A stretch of DNA of 64,000 nt from Paenibacillus eucommiae (GTDB lineage: Bacteria > Bacillota > Bacilli > Paenibacillales > NBRC-103111): contig NZ_JAGGLB010000001.1 of the NCBI RefSeq assembly GCF_017874215.1, positions 124,001 to 188,000 of the forward strand. The letters run 5' to 3'. Within the stretch, counting starts at the first letter, position 1. Each line of letters starts with the position of its first letter. The position numbers and the translations under genes are program-made. The notes under the pieces are model-generated. The model worked only from the letters and a program-made list of their open reading frames with translations. It was not told the DNA's origin and ran no database searches. Below, in pieces: positions 46,165 through 55,353 of the stretch.

Positions 46165-46540
46165 GCCACTTCGCCACGTGCAAGCACATTGTGGATGGTT
46201 TTTCCCGTACATTCTGCCACTTCGGCCACGCGCAAGCACATTGTAGACGGTTTTTCCCATACTTTCTGCCACTTTGGCCACGCGCAAGCACATTGTAGAC
46301 GGTTTTTCCCATACATTGCGCCACTTCGGCCACGTGCAAGCACATTGTAGACGGTTTTTCCCATACATTGCGCCACTTCGGCCACGTGCAAGCACATTGT
46401 AGACGGTTTTTCCCATACATTCTGCCACTTTGGCCACGCTCAAGCACATTGTAGACGGTTTTTCCCATACATTCTGCCACTTTGGCCACGCTCAAGCACA
46501 TTGTAGACGGTTTTTCCCATACATTCTGCCACTTCGGCCC
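46165..46540. repeat. 52-bp tandem repeat array A, seven units plus a part
   Basis: Units start at GCCACTT.GGCCACG and end near CCCATACATTCT; the first is 51 bp, the others 52 bp, and a partial unit follows at 46528. Units differ by a few substitutions. There is no spacer sequence, so it is not CRISPR. Two more units of the same family lie at 58914-59017, in the same orientation. Confidence 0.88.
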
Positions 46541-46582
46541 AGCACGATAAAGAGATGGGAGGAATCTACTACTTTAACGTAG

Positions 46583-46772
46583 TTTAACGATGTTTTTCAT
46601 CGCTAAAAGTACCAGGTCGTCCCCACAACCTTACTTTAACGATGAAAAACATCGTTAAAATCCCTTTTCACCACCCAGAGATGCCCTCTGACCACTTTTA
46701 GCGATGAAAAACATCATTAAAGTGCTGATTGACCTGGAAACACCTGTTTTAACGATGAAAAACATCGTTAAG
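46583..46772. repeat. Four AACGATG/CATCGTT hairpins in tandem
   Basis: TTTAACGATG-AAAAA-CATCGTTAAA type hairpins with A5 or T5 loops occur at 46583-46608 (opposite loop strand), 46635-46659, 46696-46722 and 46747-46772. Sequences between them are unrelated to each other. No ORF spans the region. Confidence 0.8.
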
Positions 46773-46836
46773 TCACGCACACGCTCCACTCGAGGAGGGG
46801 GGGCTGCTCCATGGCTGCTCCATGGCGGCTACAGGT

Positions 46837-46867
46837 CGGGTCTTTTAGTTCAATAAAAAAAGACCCG
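46837..46867 (-). terminator. Probable terminator of cassette B
   Basis: CGGGTCTTTT and AAAAGACCCG form a 10-bp stem with a loop of about 10 bases, 42 bp after the beta-helix protein stop. The T run is inside the stem on the minus strand, so efficiency is uncertain. Confidence 0.5.
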
Positions 46868-46908
46868 GAATAATATCCAGGCCATAAGCAAGCTATGTTC
46901 TATTTACT

Positions 46909-48795
46909 TTAACTAGGCGTAGTAGAAAAGCTTCCCCCATTATTGCGGTTACCAGCTCCAAATAGAGTGGCCGTATGCAAATCGCTGATCCCGAAGAGGG
47001 TCCCGCCTTGGTAGCAGTCATTGTTGGTTACCAGGTTGCCACTGCCCGTTCCACTTAACAAAATGCCAAGTGCAGGCTTGTTCGACTGACTTCCTCTGCG
47101 GCAAACATTGCCTTGGAACGACGAGAGTGTACATGCTCTCAGCTGTATATTGCTGTAGGTCGCGTTTGTCAGCTGTCCATTGCCCATGCAGTAATTATCG
47201 GCTACCAGGTAATTCGCCCCACCGTTGATATAAATGCCATCCTTTTTGTTCAATTCAACGATATTGCCGCTAATGGTATTGTCGCTGGAGCCGTCGGACA
47301 CGAGAATACCTGTGCCGTTTTGGTTCACCTTATTATTGGAAACCATATTGTTCGCTGCCGCATATAAGTAGATCCCGTAATCCGTGTTGTTATGGCATTG
47401 ATTACCTGTAATTTGATTATTCGCAGACGTCACGATAATGCCCAATGATATATTGGAATCTAGTGTATTATTGGAAACAACATTATTATCCCCATTTCTA
47501 ATAGAAACATGAGGAGCAGACACTCCCACATAAATACCGGTATTATTTCCGCTGCATTGATTTTCCGAAACTGTAACATAATTGCAATTCAATACCATGA
47601 TCGCACTGTTAGCTGTATGGCCGATGAACGTATTTCCAATAATCGACCCGTGTACATTCAAAAAAGTGGAAATCCCCCTGCCGCCATTCCCCACAAAAGT
47701 ATTGCTGCTGAAAACAAAATGCGCCGCTGATTTGTTTAACTGGATGCCATCCCCGGTATTATTGATAAACTCGCAGCCGACAATTTTAATATTTTTATTT
47801 TCCATGTTGATCTCTGCCTCGAAATCAATACCCGAATGGGGCGGTGTGCCGTTCGTGTTTCTAAAGCTGCTGCCAGCAATGTAAATACCGTCTACAGCAA
47901 GACAGCTCATTCCTTGACGGCGGTTGTTGTCACAGGTGACTCCAATGATTTTGATATTTGAAGATGGCGCAGTTGTAGCAATGCCTTGACTAATAAAGAT
48001 GCCGTCCCCCCAGCAGTTTTTGACAATGACATCCTCGATCGTTACGTTCTTCGCCCCGTTCAGGCAGATTCCATAGCCCCATTCACCACCTACGCCTGTA
48101 TGGGTGCTGCGGTCGCCTTCAATGGTGCCGCCGGATATTTTCACATGGGTGCGATCCTGAATGCGAATAATCGTTGAAGAATCTGAAGCATTCGTGATCA
48201 TTCTAATCACGGCTTTCGGAGATAGCTGCAAATGGGTGTGATCCGGAATATCCAACCCCCGGTTCGGAGCATCCCGATTCGCCCAGGTCACTACCCCGTC
48301 TATGATATAAGTGCCTTCAGGTACATACACCGTACCTAATCCAGCATATAAAGCCGCCTGCATCGCAGCTGTATCGTCCGTTACTCCGTCCCCCTTCGCA
48401 TCAAACCACTTCACATTCACGCAGTCCTCTTCTGTAATTCGTTTAAAGCGCGCTCCCGATGAAGAAACGACCACGGTTCCTGTATTATCCGCAGAGGTCG
48501 TGTCTGCAGGCGTATAATAAAAATACCCTTCCTTTTCATAATCCGTTACAAAATAAATCGTCAGCGTGCTTGGACTCGTCGTCAGCCTTAAATCAGCAAT
48601 CGTCACCGTTTCCACACTACCCACTGCAGCATGCGCAACGCCCATGGTTCCCTTCATAGGCAGCAAGCTGCCTACCGATAATGCAGCCCCCGCTACGCCT
48701 AGTGAGACAAGTAATTTTCGCCTGCTAATAAATCCCTCGCTTTCAGATAGAACGCTTTCATTTTCAGCGGTAAAAAAAGCTTCTTCTTTGTTCAT
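46909..48795 (-). CDS. Tat-exported parallel beta-helix protein (Pectate_lyase_3 type), cassette B
   Basis: The protein has 628 aa; AAGGAGG lies 8 bases before the ATG. A twin-arginine signal (SRRKLLVSLGVAGAALS) is followed by the N-terminal module shared with the cassette A protein (TIADLRLTTSPSTLTIYFV, GARFKRITEE). A Pectate_lyase_3-type start (VKWFDAKGDGVTDDTAAMQA) leads into a right-handed beta-helix with many N-x-I/V coils (SGNNTGIYVG, NNTLDSNISLGIIV). Such folds serve polysaccharide lyases, hydrolases and epimerases; active residues cannot be assigned by eye. It is the last gene of cassette B. Confidence 0.88.
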   Translation of the reverse strand: MNKEEAFFTAENESVLSESEGFISRRKLLVSLGVAGAALSVGSLLPMKGTMGVAHAAVGSVETVTIADLRLTTSPSTLTIYFVTDYEKEGYFYYTPADTTSADNTGTVVVSSSGARFKRITEEDCVNVKWFDAKGDGVTDDTAAMQAALYAGLGTVYVPEGTYIIDGVVTWANRDAPNRGLDIPDHTHLQLSPKAVIRMITNASDSSTIIRIQDRTHVKISGGTIEGDRSTHTGVGGEWGYGICLNGAKNVTIEDVIVKNCWGDGIFISQGIATTAPSSNIKIIGVTCDNNRRQGMSCLAVDGIYIAGSSFRNTNGTPPHSGIDFEAEINMENKNIKIVGCEFINNTGDGIQLNKSAAHFVFSSNTFVGNGGRGISTFLNVHGSIIGNTFIGHTANSAIMVLNCNYVTVSENQCSGNNTGIYVGVSAPHVSIRNGDNNVVSNNTLDSNISLGIIVTSANNQITGNQCHNNTDYGIYLYAAANNMVSNNKVNQNGTGILVSDGSSDNTISGNIVELNKKDGIYINGGANYLVADNYCMGNGQLTNATYSNIQLRACTLSSFQGNVCRRGSQSNKPALGILLSGTGSGNLVTNNDCYQGGTLFGISDLHTATLFGAGNRNNGGSFSTTPS

Positions 48796-48863
48796 CTTCT
48801 TAGCCTCCTTGGATGTTGAATATGTTGAATATTGTGAAAAGGAACTACCTGTTTTGAAAAGGG

Positions 48864-48893
48864 GCCGCCCCTCCTCATTGAGTTTGGGGCGGC
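48864..48893 (-). other. Intercistronic hairpin between SLH and Tat protein genes, B
   Basis: GCCGCCCC and GGGGCGGC form an 8-bp GC-only stem with a 14-base loop. On the minus strand CCCTTTTC follows. It occupies the same gap as the hairpin at 32147-32183 but with unrelated sequence. Confidence 0.65.
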
Positions 48894-48931
48894 ATTCCTG
48901 GACAAATACACTTCACTTACTTCAAAGCAAG

Positions 48932-51900
48932 CTAGTCTTTCGTGATAAGATGAATCGGGCTAAAGTCGGATGAATTCCAGACCGAACCGCCTCCCCAGCC
49001 GTACAGTCCATTTGCTCCATGATAATTTCTAAAGAAGAAGCCCATTAATGTATCTGTTTTGGTAATATCTACGCCTATACTTGCGAATGGAATGACTTGA
49101 ATAACGTTCCAACGATCTGTTTCCGTATTGGCATTCATTTCCCATGGCGTTTCAGGTATAGGTATTACCCCTTTCTTATAAGTAATTCGAACCGATTTAG
49201 GGTTAGAAAAGAAGGCGTAAAAGTCTCCGTTGATGTCCCCTGTGATATAGGTTTCTACGGAGTCATCCGCTCCGCTGCTCCACCAGTTGCTAGGGGCGCT
49301 GTCACTTACAATCATTTTCGAGACATCATCATCAAAATTCTCATAGCCAACGTAGAGGTTCTCATCGTCCCACAGCAGATACACCTTTGTCTCAACGTCT
49401 ACAGGCGCTCTCGTTTTCTGAACCCTAAAGTCATTAAACGCTTCAGCTTTGACCCAAGGTCCTTGACTGAAATCAAGAGCTTGCAGAATATCTGCTTTAC
49501 TTGCAGTCGTTTTAACCGCATTAGCGGAAAGCTTGGGAATACCTCCAATTAAGTATGTCATCATTTCAAAAGTCTTTTTAATCGGCTCGATTCTTGCCCG
49601 TTCCTTCGCATCGGCCAGCTTCCATGCTTCGTTCAGAGCACTCTGTGCAGCATCCTTTATTCCTGCTTTTATAATATAGTTTCCTATTAATTGACTTTCA
49701 CTGGAATAGAAGTTGATCACCTGCTGATCAGAATTCCATCCTTGCTTGATAAGATCATAATACTTCTGCATCGGTACGACGGCTTTTCCATAAGCTTTAT
49801 TCATAAATTCTCTCGTCAGCTTCTGCAGGTCGGCATCCGGATTCCAAAAGAGCTTGTGGTATAACCAGAACTGCAGCGCATTAACCCCCCATGAAGGAGC
49901 AACACCAGGATACATATTCATTCCAATCGTATCTACGATACCGTAATCGACTGAGCCCTCAGGCATGACGCCCATAATGCCTAAATCCCTGTAGAACTTC
50001 ACATCCGCCTGAACCTTTTCTGCCATCGGTCTTTCATAGGAGTGTGTATAACAGCAGCCATAGTAATTGTACATCACAACATTTTTGGTTTTCTTGGCCC
50101 AGTCCTCCAACTTGACTTTATACATAGAGTTAGGATTATCTGGATTATTCGAATTCAGAGGCGTTCTCCCATCTTCATTCGCTGGCGCCATCACAATCAC
50201 AATATTATCTTCCAACGCTACCTTCGGAGGCGTATCTGTGAAGAAGTAAGCAAAAGTCACAATCTTCACTCCCGGATTTGTCACCTTCACCTTGGCAGCT
50301 ATTTGATTCAGAAAGTTAAAGAAGACGGTAGATTTATAGGCAGGATCATCAGGCTGAACTACAACACCATTATCCGCAATAAATTCCTGTTTGCTTAGTT
50401 CTCCCATATTGAAGTTATGGGTATCATTAATTCCTATTCCCACATATTCGATCGGTTGAGTTTTCAGAAATTCCTTCACTCTTCCTGCGATAACGCCAGG
50501 TAAATCCTTGTTATAAAAGTTAATTTGCGTATCATGGGCAACAGGCAGTGGATTTCCACTCAGATCCGTACTGTAATACTCAGGATGCTCAGCGAAATAC
50601 ACATTATTCGGCACCCAGAACTCCAAATTATGGCCCAGATTAACAGCATTTAGCCCTGTTTTTTCATACCTTTGCCATAAATGCATGTTCATAGTTTCTG
50701 CAAATTTGGCATTTAATTTGTTGCGCGCCATCAATTTCTCGGTCTCCAGATCGGAGTGAGGATCTTTATTCGCACCGACACCTGTAAGATGCCATCCACG
50801 CACAGCAAATGGTGATTTTTCCCGATAATCGACTTTCGATGCCTTTATGGTAGATTGTGGTTCGTACAGCGTGCCAGATTCCACAGACCGTGTCCAGAAG
50901 ATATCGGCATTTTTCTCCAGAAAGTCATAGACGCCGTTCAGAACTCCCTTGGGCTCAGCTGCTAAAATATAAATGCGATTGCCCGCTTTTCTAACTGCAA
51001 ATCCATCGGAATCCTTGAGGAAATCCAGGTCGGCTGCATAGCTTCCCAATAATTCCGGATAAGAATCAGCTGTTCCAAGAATAATTTGAATACGGTCGCT
51101 ATCGTCCGAATCCGAACTAAGAATCGTTACGTCTTCACTATCCGGACTAGTTGGCAGCGGCTGATCAGCTCCACCCTGCTCTTCAACCCGCTGCTCTGCC
51201 TGTTGTTCCGGCTGCTGTTCAACCTGTTGTTCCAGCGATTGCTCCAGCTGTCGTTCCAGCTGTTGTTCAGGCTCCACCTCGACCAAGGTAACATCATCGA
51301 TCCACAATGTATCTGTAGCACCGCTTATAAAGAAGTAAATCCAGGTAAAAGCAGCGACTTGTTCAGCATCCAGGGTAAAACGCATCTCTAAGAGCTCCCA
51401 CTCTTCGCCAACAGCAAAATCCTGCCGCTTCAAGTTTTCACCAATACTCAGGAGTACCCCTTGCCCTGGTGACGTACCTTTTACCCAGGCACTCAGCAAA
51501 TATTCTTTACCTGCTTCAAATTGGGGCTGCTGATCTCCTCTGCTATGCGTATATTCTTTACTGCCCAAGCTCATCTTTAAAGAGCTGCTGCCCGTATGCC
51601 AGTTAACGTGGTCTACCGAACCCACATCCGCTGGTGCGTACCAGCCGTCCGGCATATAAGCTCCCTGGCTCTGAAGCTCCATGCCGCTATTGAATAGCAG
51701 GTTGCGCTTTACGTGAATGGTCAAGGTCAATTCAGTCAGCATTTGTCCATCCAATTTAACGGCAGCGGTGATTTTGTAGGTTCCATCTGCAACTGTCGCC
51801 GGAACATTCACCATACTGTCCACAATTTTACTTTGGTTGGCCCCAAGCTCAATTCCAGTTGTTGAAGACAACGTCAGAGAACTGTTATCTGTTTGGACTA

Positions 51901-54289
51901 AATCCAGCGTAACTGGCGTATCACTTGTATTAGCAAGCTGGAATTGAACGGGATAATTACCGCTCTTCGTTACATTCAGTTCACTCTGCTGCAAATGTAC
52001 GCTTACCGGCTCCACCTCGGCCAAAGCAACCTCATCGATCCACAACATACTAGTGCTGCCTGAGATCAAGAAATAAATACCGTTAGATCGTAGGGCATGC
52101 TGGGCATCCGGCGTATACCGCATCTCCAAGTGCGTCCAATCATCACTTACCGCGAAGGTCTGCTGTTTCTTGCTGAGATCCTCCCCAGCCTCAATGCTTA
52201 CCAGAACCGATTGTCCTGATGATGTGCCTTTGACCCATGCACTCAACATGTATTCCGTATCCTGCTTTAACCGCAGTTCCTGATTCGTGCGGCTATGGGT
52301 ATATGCATAGCTGCCAAGGTTCATTTTCATCGAAGAATTACCTTTATAGGCAACTGTATTATCTACTGAACCCACGTTCTCTGGCGCATACCAGCCGTCA
52401 GGCGTAGCTGCCCCAGCGTTATGAAGCTCCATCCCACTATTAAATAGCAGATTACGATTCAGATTCACGGTCAAGTTCAAAGCATCTAACTCGCTGCCAT
52501 CTACTTGGACACGAATCGTCATCACGTAATTTCCATCCGGAGTTGCCTGAGATACATGCACAAAGCTGTCTACTGTCTTGCTCTGACCTGCCAAAAGTTC
52601 AATTCCATTAGCTGCTGCCAACATAATGGGCCCGTTATCACTCTTCACCAGATCCACGCTAATTGGAGCATTGGAGTTATTAAGGAGCTGGAACTGCAGC
52701 GGATACTTGCCGCTCTTCGTTACATTCAGTTCGTTCTGCCGGAGTTCTACACTGACAACGTTGTTCAAATCCGCAACCACAATCGGCAGCTCCGCGCCGC
52801 TGATCATCTTAATCGTACTTTGCAGCTCGGATGCAGCTAGCTCCTCCAAATCAGTGGCAGAAGGACTAATAATAATATCTGCATTAGGTATACCTGACTT
52901 CACGATGGATACTCCAGTTGATGGGTTTCCAGTATCCGGTGGATTGCTGATAAAACCACCCGAACCGGATGACTGGTTACGGATATCTTCCGTCACGGAT
53001 TTACCCTCAATCTTGGCTGATATTCCTTTTGCAAATTCAACCTTTTTCGGCCATTTGTTAAGACTCACGCCATTTGCATTCAGATTGGCCTGCTCAATTT
53101 CCCCTTCTCCACCTACATCTGCTGCTTCATCGAAAATGAACTTATTGATCATCGTATGAAGCGGAAGCTGGAACCTGGCTCCCTGGTTTTGATTCCATAT
53201 TTGCATAAATTTACCAATAAATGTAACATCATAGTTGTCGGCGGGGCTCACCATCTTGACCTCAACATCTTTGAATCCAGCTGAGTCCCCTGCAAGTCCT
53301 TCTTCCTCCAGAATGCCTCCGGAAAGCATCAGAGTTTGCGGTATTTCTGTTGTTCCTGAAGCCAGGATGCGAATCAGGGAATTCCATTTATGTACAATCA
53401 GCGCACCTTGAAGCTTGGAATCCTTCACTTTAATGCTGTTTTTACCGCCGCCCATCACATACGTTTTCCCTTTTACAGTTACGCCTTCAAGAATCAGGTC
53501 TCCTTCTCCGACACCTTGGGTTACGTACAAATCACCGGATATAACTTGATCTTTCAGCGTAATGCCATCCGTATTTACAACCAAATTTCCGGATTTTTCA
53601 ATGCTATCCGTTCCTGGCTTATTGATTAAAGTACCCATCACATTATCGATCAGCTGCACAATTTCTGCCCGGGTTATTTTGCCTTTAGGAACAAACTTCT
53701 GGTTCTCACGCCCTTGAATATAGCCCCCTGCATGTAATCCGGCTACAGCTTCAAGCGCATAGGAAGAGATCTGGTCGTAATCTGTAAAACCAGCCCCAGC
53801 AGATCCTTGATTATCCTCACTGGCAAAAGCGATGCGGAAGGCTCTGGCCACAATGACCGCTGCATCCTCTCGCGATATTTGCGCTTCAGGCTCGAACTTA
53901 CCACCGCCTAAGCCTTCAACAATACCTGCGGCATATATCCTGGATACATCTTCCGCATACCATGCATTGGTTTGTACGTCCGTGAAGGGCTGGCCCTCTG
54001 TGCTTTGCGTAAATCGAAAAATCTGATTCATCAGCACAACAAACTCAGCTCTTGTCGCTAATCGATCCGGACGATACTCGTTATCTCCGTAGCCTTGAAT
54101 TAGCCCCTGATCAATCCATTTGCCCATAACAGGCTTGGCCCAATGTCCTGCCAGATCAGACCGGTCGAGACCATTATCATCCGGCTCAGAGTTGTTGGCC
54201 AAAGCCGTGGAGCTTAAAGGCAGAATCATGCTTATCAACATACAAATAGTCATGATGATGGACAAGCCGCGTTTGAATCTTCTAGTCAT
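48932..54289 (-). CDS. SLH-anchored DUF4838-type giant glycosidase-like protein, cassette B
   Basis: The protein has 1785 aa from ATG 54289 (MTRRFKRGLSIIMT); a TTG at 54313 with GGAG 6 bases upstream is a real alternative. Order: signal peptide; three SLH motifs (about 40-220; ATRAEFV, ISREDAA, ITRAEIV); a bactofilin-like stretch; the first part of a GH67N/GH20b-like domain (LEELAASELQSTIKMISGAE); two repeated Ig-plus-CBM units (NLLFNSGMELHN, NLLFNSGMELQS); a Gln/Glu-rich linker; the rest of the split domain (DGFAVRKAGNRIYILA); a DUF4838-like barrel (HPEYYSTDLSGNP); a C-terminal CBM9-like domain (VYLLWDDENLYVGYEN). DUF4838 relatives are alpha-glucuronidase-like; activity unproven. Confidence 0.85.
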   Translation of the reverse strand: MTRRFKRGLSIIMTICMLISMILPLSSTALANNSEPDDNGLDRSDLAGHWAKPVMGKWIDQGLIQGYGDNEYRPDRLATRAEFVVLMNQIFRFTQSTEGQPFTDVQTNAWYAEDVSRIYAAGIVEGLGGGKFEPEAQISREDAAVIVARAFRIAFASEDNQGSAGAGFTDYDQISSYALEAVAGLHAGGYIQGRENQKFVPKGKITRAEIVQLIDNVMGTLINKPGTDSIEKSGNLVVNTDGITLKDQVISGDLYVTQGVGEGDLILEGVTVKGKTYVMGGGKNSIKVKDSKLQGALIVHKWNSLIRILASGTTEIPQTLMLSGGILEEEGLAGDSAGFKDVEVKMVSPADNYDVTFIGKFMQIWNQNQGARFQLPLHTMINKFIFDEAADVGGEGEIEQANLNANGVSLNKWPKKVEFAKGISAKIEGKSVTEDIRNQSSGSGGFISNPPDTGNPSTGVSIVKSGIPNADIIISPSATDLEELAASELQSTIKMISGAELPIVVADLNNVVSVELRQNELNVTKSGKYPLQFQLLNNSNAPISVDLVKSDNGPIMLAAANGIELLAGQSKTVDSFVHVSQATPDGNYVMTIRVQVDGSELDALNLTVNLNRNLLFNSGMELHNAGAATPDGWYAPENVGSVDNTVAYKGNSSMKMNLGSYAYTHSRTNQELRLKQDTEYMLSAWVKGTSSGQSVLVSIEAGEDLSKKQQTFAVSDDWTHLEMRYTPDAQHALRSNGIYFLISGSTSMLWIDEVALAEVEPVSVHLQQSELNVTKSGNYPVQFQLANTSDTPVTLDLVQTDNSSLTLSSTTGIELGANQSKIVDSMVNVPATVADGTYKITAAVKLDGQMLTELTLTIHVKRNLLFNSGMELQSQGAYMPDGWYAPADVGSVDHVNWHTGSSSLKMSLGSKEYTHSRGDQQPQFEAGKEYLLSAWVKGTSPGQGVLLSIGENLKRQDFAVGEEWELLEMRFTLDAEQVAAFTWIYFFISGATDTLWIDDVTLVEVEPEQQLERQLEQSLEQQVEQQPEQQAEQRVEEQGGADQPLPTSPDSEDVTILSSDSDDSDRIQIILGTADSYPELLGSYAADLDFLKDSDGFAVRKAGNRIYILAAEPKGVLNGVYDFLEKNADIFWTRSVESGTLYEPQSTIKASKVDYREKSPFAVRGWHLTGVGANKDPHSDLETEKLMARNKLNAKFAETMNMHLWQRYEKTGLNAVNLGHNLEFWVPNNVYFAEHPEYYSTDLSGNPLPVAHDTQINFYNKDLPGVIAGRVKEFLKTQPIEYVGIGINDTHNFNMGELSKQEFIADNGVVVQPDDPAYKSTVFFNFLNQIAAKVKVTNPGVKIVTFAYFFTDTPPKVALEDNIVIVMAPANEDGRTPLNSNNPDNPNSMYKVKLEDWAKKTKNVVMYNYYGCCYTHSYERPMAEKVQADVKFYRDLGIMGVMPEGSVDYGIVDTIGMNMYPGVAPSWGVNALQFWLYHKLFWNPDADLQKLTREFMNKAYGKAVVPMQKYYDLIKQGWNSDQQVINFYSSESQLIGNYIIKAGIKDAAQSALNEAWKLADAKERARIEPIKKTFEMMTYLIGGIPKLSANAVKTTASKADILQALDFSQGPWVKAEAFNDFRVQKTRAPVDVETKVYLLWDDENLYVGYENFDDDVSKMIVSDSAPSNWWSSGADDSVETYITGDINGDFYAFFSNPKSVRITYKKGVIPIPETPWEMNANTETDRWNVIQVIPFASIGVDITKTDTLMGFFFRNYHGANGLYGWGGGSVWNSSDFSPIHLITKD

Positions 54290-54328
54290 GCTACTTTCAT
54301 CTCCCTGGTTCAATTATTTCTCCAAATA

Positions 54329-54343
54329 TAACAGCGCTTTCAA
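54329..54343 (-). promoter_or_regulatory. cre-like site ahead of SLH gene, cassette B
   Basis: On the minus strand TTGAAAGCGCTGTTA fits the CcpA cre consensus with one mismatch. It lies between the promoter at 54402-54430 and the start codon, where a bound repressor would block elongation. A related AAGCGCTGT lies ahead of the cassette A SLH gene near 40040. Confidence 0.4.
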
Positions 54344-54401
54344 TTAAATTTCGTTTTAGCCCCCTTTCATGAACTCCTTATTACCTTTCACTTCTACCTT
54401 C

Positions 54402-54430
54402 ATCATAGAAAACATGAAGTCCCCTGACAA
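54402..54430 (-). promoter_or_regulatory. Probable promoter of SLH gene, cassette B
   Basis: On the minus strand TTGTCA (54430-54425), 17 bp and TATGAT (54407-54402), in the 300-bp gap between the SDR and the SLH gene. It would give a leader of roughly 100 bases. The rest of the gap shows nothing recognised. Confidence 0.5.
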
Positions 54431-54595
54431 TTAGCAGAACCTCCCACTATTTGTCCATTTGTAGCTTTTCTGAGCCAATGTCAAAGTTTCCGTCAATGCT
54501 TATCATCTATATCAATGCGATTATGATCTTGCCTGAGAAATTCCCTTCAAAGCAAGATCTTATCGCTGATTATGTTCAGTATTTTATCGAGTCTT

Positions 54596-55321
54596 TTATC
54601 GATTAAAGCCCCCATCAATCGGATACAAGGAGCCTGTCACATAAGAAGAAGAGTCAGACAGAAGGAATGCGGCGAGCTCGGCAACCTCCTCCGGTCTTCC
54701 GCTGCGTCCCAGCAAATTATTAACATCTTGCAAATGGTCAGCAGTTTTGATATCACCGGGAACTATCGCATTAGCACGTAATCCATACTTGGCATATTCA
54801 ACTGCAATAATCCGGGTCAAATGGTTGAGAGCCGCCTTCGCTGAGCTGTATGCTGCAGATGTGTTCTTTACAGGTATTTTACCTAATATGGAGGACGTGT
54901 TAACAATCGAGCCCCCTCCAGTTTCAATCATGGCTTCAATCGCATATTTATTGACCAAAAAGGTGCTTGTGAGCGTTCCTGTAGTCACTGCATTCCATTC
55001 CTCGAGGGTCAGTTCAAGCACGCCCTTCCAGATTTGGGTATACACATTGTGGAAAAGGCCATCAAGCCGCCCGAATGCCTCTTTGATTGAAAGTACACTT
55101 TCCTTCACCTGCTGCTCGTCTGTAGCGTCCGAAACACTCAGCACAAGCTTCTCTCCATAGGTTTCCCGCAAGCGCTGAATAACAGGGTTCGCCTCATCTT
55201 CACGGATGTCCGTTCCTAAGACGAGAGCCCCCTTGGCAAGAAACACCTCCAGCGAAGCCATGCCGATTAACCCCATAGCTCCGGTAACCCAAATCACTTT
55301 ATTTTGCAGCATATCATTCAT
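54596..55321 (-). CDS. SDR oxidoreductase, cassette B
   Basis: The protein has 241 aa, paralogous to 40206-40934 along its length. TGAMGLIG binds the cofactor; NTSSILG and YSSAK supply the catalytic Ser, Tyr and Lys. FHNVYTQ replaces NNAG, as in the cassette A copy. It starts 32 bp after the permease stop, in the importer operon. Role inferred: redox step on the imported sugar. Confidence 0.88.
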   Translation of the reverse strand: MNDMLQNKVIWVTGAMGLIGMASLEVFLAKGALVLGTDIREDEANPVIQRLRETYGEKLVLSVSDATDEQQVKESVLSIKEAFGRLDGLFHNVYTQIWKGVLELTLEEWNAVTTGTLTSTFLVNKYAIEAMIETGGGSIVNTSSILGKIPVKNTSAAYSSAKAALNHLTRIIAVEYAKYGLRANAIVPGDIKTADHLQDVNNLLGRSGRPEEVAELAAFLLSDSSSYVTGSLYPIDGGFNR

Positions 55322-55353
55322 GTTGTATGGCCTCGATTCTATTATGTGAATGG

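Noticed and set aside
46092..46501. Overlapping 101-115 codon minus-strand ORFs in the repeat array
   Set aside because: They exist only because the 52-bp unit lacks stops in several frames; there is no ribosome site, and the repeated peptide has no protein-like character.
46165..46540. CRISPR array
   Set aside because: Units are contiguous 52-bp tandem repeats with no variable spacers, and no cas genes are present.
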